Assembly (NCBI GenBank): GCA_023452965.1
Contig: JAEXUU010000876.1
Location: 1 to 10,691 of the forward strand
DNA from: Pseudomonadota bacterium
GTDB taxonomy: Bacteria > Pseudomonadota > Alphaproteobacteria > Rhizobiales > Beijerinckiaceae
Direction: 5' to 3'
Length of the DNA: 10,691 nt
A model generated the notes under the pieces. It was not told where the DNA came from. It saw nothing but the letters and a program-made list of their open reading frames with translations, and did no database searches. Below, piece after piece: positions 6,327-10,691 of this stretch (the first letter of the stretch is position 1; each line of letters begins with the position of its first letter). The position numbers and the translations under genes were made by a program.

Positions 6327-7274
6327 TCAGGCGGCCTCGCCGCAGGGGCTAGGCAGGGTGGAACGGCGCTGGATCAGATCGTCCCTGGCGAAGAGCTCGG
6401 CCAGCCAGTCGACGAAGACCCGGACCTTGTTGGAGAGATGCCGGTTCGGCGGATAGACGATGTGCAGCGGCTTGGGCGCCGTGCACCAGCCGGTGAGCAG
6501 CGGCACCAGCCGACCGGCGGCGATGTGCTCCTGCGCCATGAAGGTCGGCACCTGCATCACGCCGAGACCCGCGAGCCCGGCGGCGAGATAGCCGGTGCCC
6601 TCGTTCAGCGAGACGACATAGTCGCCGCGCACCTCGATCGTCTCCTTTTGGGTCGCGAAGGTGAAGGGCAGGATCCGGCTGGTCCCGGCGGCGCGATAGC
6701 CGATCACCTTGTGGCCGGTTTCGAGGTCGAGCGGATGTTCCGGCGTGCCGTGCCGGGCGAGGTAGTCCGGTGCGGCGCAGGTGACGAGCAGCATCTCGCC
6801 GACGCGCCGCGCGATCAGGCTCTGGTCCTGGATCTCGCCGGCCCGGACGGCGAGATCGAGATTTTCGCCGATCAGGTCGGCCGGGCGGTCGCCGAGGCCG
6901 ATATCGATCTGGATTTCAGGATAGCGCGCCAGGAAGCCGGGGAGGGCAGGCAGGATCACATCGATCGCCAGGGGCGCGCTGACGTCGAGGCGCAGGCGCC
7001 CGCTCGGCCTCGCCTGCGACGATGCCATGCTGGAATCGAGCTCGTCGATCTCGCTCAGCACGCGCAGCGCCCGCTCGTAATAGGCGGCGCCGTCCATGGT
7101 CACAGTGACGCGCCGCGTCGTGCGGTTGAGCAACTGCGCCCGCAAATGGCCCTCGAGCTGCTGGATCAGCTTGGTCACGGTCGGCTTGGGCAGGTCGAGC
7201 AGCTCCGCCGCACGGGTGAAGGTGCCGACCTCGACGACGCGCACGAAGGCGCGCATGGCGTTGAGCTGGTCCAT
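6327..7274 (-). CDS. LysR-type transcriptional regulator, divergent from the RND efflux operon
   Basis: This 315-residue LysR-family regulator has an N-terminal winged helix-turn-helix (about residues 2-60, with T-F-T-R-A-A-E-L-L and recognition helix K-P-T-V-T-K-L-I-Q-Q-L-E at 30-41), a linker helix, and a periplasmic-binding-protein-like effector domain from about residue 90. ATG at 7274 is chosen for the typical M-D-Q-L-N-A-M-R-A-F start and AGGAG 7 bases upstream. The extension to 7319 would translate through the intergenic palindrome. It is transcribed away from the hydrolase-adaptor-RND genes across a 90-base region, the classic layout for a LysR activator of the divergent operon. Known parallels are MexT (mexEF-oprN), CeoR (ceoAB-opcM) and BpeT (bpeEF-oprC). 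A perfect palindrome in the shared region is its best candidate operator. The family call is firm. The target operon is inferred from arrangement, and the ligand is unknown. Confidence 0.93.
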   Translation of the reverse strand: MDQLNAMRAFVRVVEVGTFTRAAELLDLPKPTVTKLIQQLEGHLRAQLLNRTTRRVTVTMDGAAYYERALRVLSEIDELDSSMASSQARPSGRLRLDVSAPLAIDVILPALPGFLARYPEIQIDIGLGDRPADLIGENLDLAVRAGEIQDQSLIARRVGEMLLVTCAAPDYLARHGTPEHPLDLETGHKVIGYRAAGTSRILPFTFATQKETIEVRGDYVVSLNEGTGYLAAGLAGLGVMQVPTFMAQEHIAAGRLVPLLTGWCTAPKPLHIVYPPNRHLSNKVRVFVDWLAELFARDDLIQRRSTLPSPCGEAA

Positions 7275-7298
7275 CCAGATCTCCTGGCTGATCCGGGG

Positions 7299-7320
7299 AT
7301 TGTTTCCATATGGAAACAAT
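7299..7320. promoter_or_regulatory. Perfect 22-bp palindrome, candidate operator
   Basis: The half-site ATTGTTTCCAT (7299-7309) is followed directly by its exact reverse complement, ATGGAAACAAT (7310-7320). It lies 24 bases before the LysR start and 44 bases before the hydrolase start, where a factor could control both directions. Its dyad axis falls between two bases, so the symmetric T/A pairs are 10 or 12 apart and not the 11 of a textbook T-N11-A LysR box. The GTTTCC/GGAAAC arms also recall IclR-family sites. Its AT-rich makeup stands out from the surrounding GC-rich DNA. No clear -35/-10 pair was found in 7275-7364. Confidence 0.6.
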
Positions 7321-7364
7321 GTGGGAGCGGATCGGCGGTTTATTGCGTTCGCACTATCTCCTAA

Positions 7365-8237
7365 ATGCTGACGGATCGCAATATTCGTCAGTCGTCAGTC
7401 ATGCTCGCTCCTTCGCTCCCCCAAAGCCGCTATCGCCGCGCCGTCTTCTGGCGCGAGCAGGCCGTCAAGGCCGGGTCGCAGACGCTGTCCGGACGGCTCT
7501 ATGCTCCGGCGTCGGTGCCCGACGATGCGGGCCTCGTCCTGCATCTGCATGGCGGCACCTTCGACAGTGGCTCGCTCGCTTCCGGCGAGGCGGTCGCCAC
7601 CACGCTGGCGGAGGCCGGCGCGATCGTGATCTCGCTGCCTTATCCGCTGGCGCCGGAAGCCCGCTTCCCGCAGGCGCTTGAGACTGCCTATGCGGCGCTC
7701 GAGAAGGTCGCCCGCGACAAGCTGCGCTGGGTCGGCAAGCGGGCGCCGCTCTATGTGGCGGGCGAGGAGGCCGGCGGCAACCTCGCCGCTGCGCTCGCCA
7801 TGATGGCGCGCGACCGGCATGGCCCGCCGCTTGCCGGGCAGATCCTGTTCTCGCCGATGCTCGATGCCTGCCTCGGCACCTATTCCTTTCGTCATGCCGA
7901 GGCCGGTCCGGTCGGCTGCCGCTGGGCCGATGGCTGGCATGCCTATCTCGGCTCGCCCGAGAAGGCCGCGCATCCCTATGCGACACCGGCCAATGCCTCG
8001 CGCCTGTCCGGGCTACCACCGGCGCTGATCGTCAGCGCCGAGGATGACCTGCTGCGCGACGAGAGCGTCAATTACGGGCTTCGGCTGCGGGCTGCCGGGG
8101 GCGAGGCGACGGTCCATGTCGTCGGCGGCCCGAGCCGTTGGCCGGAGGCTTTCGCGGAGGCGCCGCGGGACGGCTCCTGCCTCTGTTCGGCCTGCCAGAA
8201 TGTAAGCGAGTTCTTCTCGATGACCGCGCCTCGCTAG
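7365..8237 (+). CDS. Alpha/beta-hydrolase-fold protein (LlpE-like) lacking catalytic Ser and His
   Basis: This protein of about 290 residues has the fold of the hormone-sensitive-lipase esterase group. The oxyanion-hole motif H62-G63-G64 follows a beta-strand. The nucleophile elbow, normally G-D-S-A-G-G, reads G133-E134-E135-A136-G137-G138, so the serine position is Glu135. The acid motif is kept (E226-D-D228-L-L-R-D-E). The histidine position, normally in a P-G-x-x-H-G-F-like segment, falls near R258-W259, and there is no histidine after His251. It is therefore probably catalytically dead or does something other than ester hydrolysis. The C-terminus carries C272-L-C274-S-A-C277. The start is uncertain: neither ATG 7365 nor ATG 7401 has a Shine-Dalgarno sequence, and a tandem TCGTCAG repeat (7385-7398) lies between them. 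It leads the RND operon, 51 bases before the adaptor, as lipase-like llpE does in Burkholderia ceo/bpeEF operons. Its role in efflux is unknown. Confidence 0.88.
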   Translation: MLTDRNIRQSSVMLAPSLPQSRYRRAVFWREQAVKAGSQTLSGRLYAPASVPDDAGLVLHLHGGTFDSGSLASGEAVATTLAEAGAIVISLPYPLAPEARFPQALETAYAALEKVARDKLRWVGKRAPLYVAGEEAGGNLAAALAMMARDRHGPPLAGQILFSPMLDACLGTYSFRHAEAGPVGCRWADGWHAYLGSPEKAAHPYATPANASRLSGLPPALIVSAEDDLLRDESVNYGLRLRAAGGEATVHVVGGPSRWPEAFAEAPRDGSCLCSACQNVSEFFSMTAPR

Positions 8238-8288
8238 GGCGCGCCGCCACCCCGACTTTCGAATTTCAGCTCCAGGAAGGAATGACCC

Positions 8289-9506
8289 ATGATTCTGGGA
8301 ACGATCCGTCACGCCCTGTTGGGCACCGCCTTGGCCGCCGGCGTTTCGCTCGCCGCGCTCGCCGTCGCCGTCCACGGCTCCGACAAGGCGCAGGGCGATA
8401 CCGCGCCTGCCGCGCCGCCGCCGACCCCGGTTTCCGTCGCCGTGGTCGAGCAGCGCGATCTCGTCAGCTGGGCCGAGTTCTCCGGCCGGCTCGAGGCGAT
8501 CGAGCGCGTCGAGATCCGCTCGCGGGTTTCGGGCGTGGTCGAGCAGGTCCACTTCTCGCAAGGCGCATTGGTTAAGCAGGGCGATCTGCTCGTCAGCATC
8601 GACCAGGCGCCCTATCAGGCTGAGTTCGAGCGCGCCCAGGCGCAGTTGCTCGCAGCCGAGGCGCGCGTCGCGCTCGCCGCGAACGAGCATGAGCGCGGCC
8701 AGCGCCTGATGTCCTCGCAGAACGTCTCGCAGCGTGATCTCGACACGCGGCTGAACGCGCTGCGCGAAGCGCAGGCCAATGAGCGCGCCGCCCGCGCTGC
8801 CCTGCAATCGGCGCGGCTAAACCTCGACTACACCCAGATCCGCGCCCCGATTTCCGGCCGCATCGGCCGGCTCGAGGTCACCGTCGGCAATCTCGTCGCC
8901 GCCGGTGCCGCCGCGCCGCTGCTGACCACCCTGGTCTCGGTCGATCCGGTCTATGCCGGCTTCAGCGCCGATGAGGGCTCGCTGCTCAAGGCGCTGGCCA
9001 CCCTGCCGGTCGAGCCGGGCAAGGCCCGCGATCTCAAGCGCATCCCGGTGCAAATGACGACCGCGGTCAACGAGGCCGCACCGGTCTCCGGCCATCTCAA
9101 CTTCGTCGACAACGGCGTCGACGCGGCGACCGGCACGGTCCGCGTCCGGGCGATCTTCGACAATGCCGATGGCGCGCTGCTGCCGGGCCAGTTCGTGCGC
9201 CTGCGCATGGGCCAGGCCAGGAGCGAGCCGGCGCTGGTGATCAACGAGCGCGCCGTCGGCACCGACCAGAACAAGAAGTTCGTCTTCGTAGTCGGCAAGG
9301 ACCAGAAGGCCCTGTGGCGCGAGGTCACGCTCGGCACCGCCGCGGAGGGCCTGCGCGTCGTCACCAGCGGGCTCGAGGCCGGCGAGCAGATCGTCGGCAA
9401 CGGCCTGCAGCGCATCCGCCCGGGCGCGACCGTCGCTCCCGAGCAGGTGCCGATGGCCGAGCGCACCGAACTAAAGAAGCCTGCAACCGAACTCGCGCAG
9501 CGTTGA
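8289..9506 (+). CDS. RND efflux periplasmic adaptor subunit (MexE/AcrA type)
   Basis: This 405-residue membrane-fusion protein would bridge the inner-membrane pump and a TolC-type duct. The N-terminus is a hydrophobic segment (about residues 8-28) with no cysteine, and the whole protein has none, so it is not lipidated as AcrA is. Domains in order are the lipoyl half V-E-I-R-S-R-V-S-G (74-82) to about 105, an alpha-helical hairpin (about 106-179), the second lipoyl half at I-R-A-P-I-S-G-R-I-G (184-193), then beta-barrel and membrane-proximal domains. The hairpin tip carries the full TolC-docking pattern R136-x3-L140-x6-S147-x6-R154. The start at 8289 is supported by AGGAAGGA at 8274-8281. An ATG at 8282 is out of frame. 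It follows the hydrolase-like gene by 51 bases and precedes the pump gene by 177 bases. Substrate range cannot be read from it, though drugs or aromatic compounds are likely by family. Confidence 0.95.
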   Translation: MILGTIRHALLGTALAAGVSLAALAVAVHGSDKAQGDTAPAAPPPTPVSVAVVEQRDLVSWAEFSGRLEAIERVEIRSRVSGVVEQVHFSQGALVKQGDLLVSIDQAPYQAEFERAQAQLLAAEARVALAANEHERGQRLMSSQNVSQRDLDTRLNALREAQANERAARAALQSARLNLDYTQIRAPISGRIGRLEVTVGNLVAAGAAAPLLTTLVSVDPVYAGFSADEGSLLKALATLPVEPGKARDLKRIPVQMTTAVNEAAPVSGHLNFVDNGVDAATGTVRVRAIFDNADGALLPGQFVRLRMGQARSEPALVINERAVGTDQNKKFVFVVGKDQKALWREVTLGTAAEGLRVVTSGLEAGEQIVGNGLQRIRPGATVAPEQVPMAERTELKKPATELAQR

Positions 9507-9513
9507 GCCACTG

Positions 9514-9606
9514 CCGTCATTGCGAGCGTAGCGAAGCAATCCAGGCATCGTAGCGCTCTGCCGCTCCTGGATTGCTTCGTCGGCTGAAGCCTCCTCGTAA
9601 TGACGG
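9514..9606. repeat. Palindromic intergenic repeat between adaptor and pump genes
   Basis: Two nested inverted repeats form one long hairpin. The outer arms are CCGTCATTGCGAG (9514-9526) and CTCGTAATGACGG (9594-9606), which pair fully in RNA with one G-U. The inner arms are CGAAGCAATCCAGG (9532-9545) and CCTGGATTGCTTCG (9566-9579), a perfect 14-bp stem around a 20-base loop. A small GGCT-GA-AGCC hairpin sits in the right arm at 9582-9591. This matches the style of dispersed CATTGCGAG...GCAATCC repeats that I recall from Bradyrhizobium/Bosea-like genomes. It starts 7 bases after the adaptor stop, so in the operon transcript it would lie between adaptor and pump and could affect transcript ends or stability. 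Confidence 0.85.
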
Positions 9607-9629
9607 GTGGAGCAGCACCCCCATTTCCC

Positions 9630-9682
9630 GCCCCGCCGGCCGCTTCGGGACCGGCGGGGCAGCCGCCTTGAAGGGGCACCCC
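9630..9682 (+). promoter_or_regulatory. Strong GC stem-loop and tight hairpin at the pump ribosome-binding site
   Basis: GCCCCGCCGG (9630-9639) and CCGGCGGGGC (9651-9660) form a perfect 10-bp stem. The loop extends it by CCG/CGG (9640-9642, 9646-9648) with a two-base bulge. No T-run follows, so it does not look like an intrinsic terminator. Eleven bases on, the pump's Shine-Dalgarno sequence AAGGGG (9671-9676) is followed by CCCC at 9679-9682, and a run of five C at 9618-9622 lies upstream. Both could mask it by pairing. This suggests control of pump translation or protection of the adaptor message. Structure is seen, function is inferred. Confidence 0.5.
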
Positions 9683-9683
9683 A

Positions 9684-10691
9684 ATGAACCTCTCGAAGTT
9701 CTTCATCGACCGGCCGATCTTCGCCGGCGTCCTCTCCGTCCTCATCCTGATCGCCGGCCTGCTCTCGCTGCGCGTGCTGCCGATCTCGGAATATCCCGAG
9801 GTCGTGCCGCCGACCGTGGTGGTGCGGGCCCAGTATCCCGGCGCCAATCCGCGCGTTATCGCCGAGACCGTGGCGACGCCGATCGAGGAGCAGATCAACG
9901 GCGTCGAGGGCATGCTCTACATGTCGAGCCAGGCGACGACCGACGGCGTGATGACGCTGAACGTCACCTTCCGCCTCGGCACCGACCCGGACAAGGCCCA
10001 GCAGCTTGTCCAGAACCGCGTCTCCCAGGCGGAACCCCGCCTGCCTGAGGAGGTGCGCCGCCTCGGCGTCACCACCATCAAGAGCTCGCCCGACCTGACG
10101 ATGGTGGTGCACATCACCTCGCCGAACGGCCGCTACGACATGACCTATCTGCGCAATTACGCTGTCCTCAACGTCAAGGACCGGCTGGCGCGCATCGACG
10201 GCGTCGGCCAGGTCCAGCTCTTCGGCTCGGGCGACTATTCGATGCGCGTCTGGCTCGACCCGCAGAAGGTCGCCGAGCACGGGCTCTCGCCCTCCGACAT
10301 CGTCCGCGAGATCCGCGCCCAGAACGTCCAGGCCGCAGCCGGCGTCATCGGCGCCTCGCCGAGCGGGCCGGGGCTCGACCTGCAGCTCTCGGTCAACGCG
10401 CAAGGGCGTCTCGCCAGCGAAGAGGAGTTCGGCGAGATCATCGTCAAGACCGCTCCGAGCGGTGCGGTCGTGCGCCTGAAGGACATTGCGCGCATCGAGC
10501 TCGGCGCCGCCGACTACGCGCTGCGCTCGCTGCTCAACGGCAAGTCGGCCGTCGCCGTACCGATCTTCCAGGCGCCGAACTCGAACGCCATCGCCGTGGC
10601 CGACCAGGTCCAGGAGACGATGCGCGAGATCAAGCAGAACATGCCGGAAGGCGTGGACTACTCGATCGTCTACGACACCACCCAGTTCGTC
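9684..10691 (+). CDS. RND multidrug efflux pump, HAE-1 family, MexF/CeoB-like (3' end outside window)
   Basis: This is the first 336 residues of an inner-membrane, proton-driven drug exporter, and full pumps have about 1050. The start M-N-L-S-K-F-F-I-D-R-P-I-F-A is typical, with the first transmembrane helix at about 10-30. The porter-domain sequence then follows MexF closely as I recall it: S-E-Y-P-E-V-V-P-P-T-V-V-V, G-V-E-G-M-L-Y-M-S-S-Q, S-S-P-D-L-T-M-V-V-H and the D-Y-S-M-R-V-W-L-D-P segment. No stop occurs before the edge, so the gene is cut by the window and not broken. The proton-relay aspartates of helix 4 lie beyond the edge and cannot be checked. ATG at 9684 is preceded by AAGGGG at 9671-9676. 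It belongs with the adaptor 177 bases upstream. By its MexF type, likely substrates are chloramphenicol- or quinolone-like and aromatic compounds rather than metal ions, which is inference. Confidence 0.95.
   Translation, partial: MNLSKFFIDRPIFAGVLSVLILIAGLLSLRVLPISEYPEVVPPTVVVRAQYPGANPRVIAETVATPIEEQINGVEGMLYMSSQATTDGVMTLNVTFRLGTDPDKAQQLVQNRVSQAEPRLPEEVRRLGVTTIKSSPDLTMVVHITSPNGRYDMTYLRNYAVLNVKDRLARIDGVGQVQLFGSGDYSMRVWLDPQKVAEHGLSPSDIVREIRAQNVQAAAGVIGASPSGPGLDLQLSVNAQGRLASEEEFGEIIVKTAPSGAVVRLKDIARIELGAADYALRSLLNGKSAVAVPIFQAPNSNAIAVADQVQETMREIKQNMPEGVDYSIVYDTTQFV

Noticed and set aside
6308..6327. Possible terminator after the LysR gene (CCCCG-GG-CGGGG then TTTCTT on the - strand)
   Set aside because: The stem is only 4-5 bp with a two-base spacer and the T-tract is broken. 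It is too weak to call, and the amidase may be read through.
7275..7319. Extended LysR start at 7319
   Set aside because: It would translate the palindrome and lacks the usual start context. ATG 7274 has AGGAG and the typical LysR N-terminus.
6237..7364. Open frame of 375 codons on the + strand across the LysR gene
   Set aside because: It lies opposite a convincing LysR regulator and has a biased Arg/Asp/Gly composition and no domain.
7341..7383. TATTGCG / CGCAATA inverted repeat flanking the hydrolase start
   Set aside because: Seven bases with a 29-base spacer can occur by chance, and it has no promoter context.
8282..8575. ATG at 8282 as start of a + strand gene
   Set aside because: It is out of frame with the adaptor, and the frame is a shadow. 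The AGGAAGGA site is correctly spaced for 8289.

Overview
The window is GC-rich, tightly packed bacterial DNA. Most genes have Shine-Dalgarno sequences 5-9 bases before the start, and there are no tRNA, rRNA, CRISPR or transposase genes. The protein families and the codon use suggest an alphaproteobacterium of the Hyphomicrobiales, for example a Bosea-, Bradyrhizobium- or Methylobacterium-like organism. A 93-base palindromic repeat at 9514-9606, built on CGTCATTGCGAG and CGAAGCAATCCAGG, resembles dispersed intergenic repeats of that order. The assignment is inferred from style and recollection, not from a search.

Left half (143-4860, + strand): seven closely spaced genes form a periplasmic and outer-membrane copper-handling cassette. 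In order they are a small proline-rich lipoprotein, a TolC/CusC-type outer-membrane lipoprotein, a Tat-exported two-domain multicopper oxidase, a CopI/plastocyanin-type cupredoxin, a CusF-like Cu(I)-binding protein, an unrecognised 92-residue secreted protein with four cysteines, and a DUF411 protein with a CxCC motif. Together they suggest oxidation of Cu(I), sequestration of copper in the periplasm, and an outer-membrane exit duct. No P-type ATPase, CusA-type pump, CueR or CopRS regulator lies in the window, so the inner-membrane partner and the regulator must be elsewhere.

Middle (4861-7274, - strand): a LysR-type regulator is followed on the same strand by an amidase-signature hydrolase. 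The amidase runs convergently into the copper cassette across a 93-base gap that holds a candidate terminator.

Right half (7275-10691, + strand): divergent from the LysR gene are an alpha/beta-hydrolase-fold protein, a periplasmic RND adaptor with an intact TolC-docking motif, and a MexF/CeoB-type RND pump that is cut by the window edge. LysR, lipase-like protein, adaptor, pump is the order I recall for the Burkholderia ceoR-llpE-ceoAB and bpeT-llpE-bpeEF loci. A perfect 22-bp palindrome sits between the regulator and the operon. The hydrolase-like protein lacks both the nucleophile serine and a catalytic histidine, so it is probably not an esterase. The adaptor-pump gap is unusually long (177 bases) and contains two strong stem-loops just ahead of the pump's ribosome-binding site.
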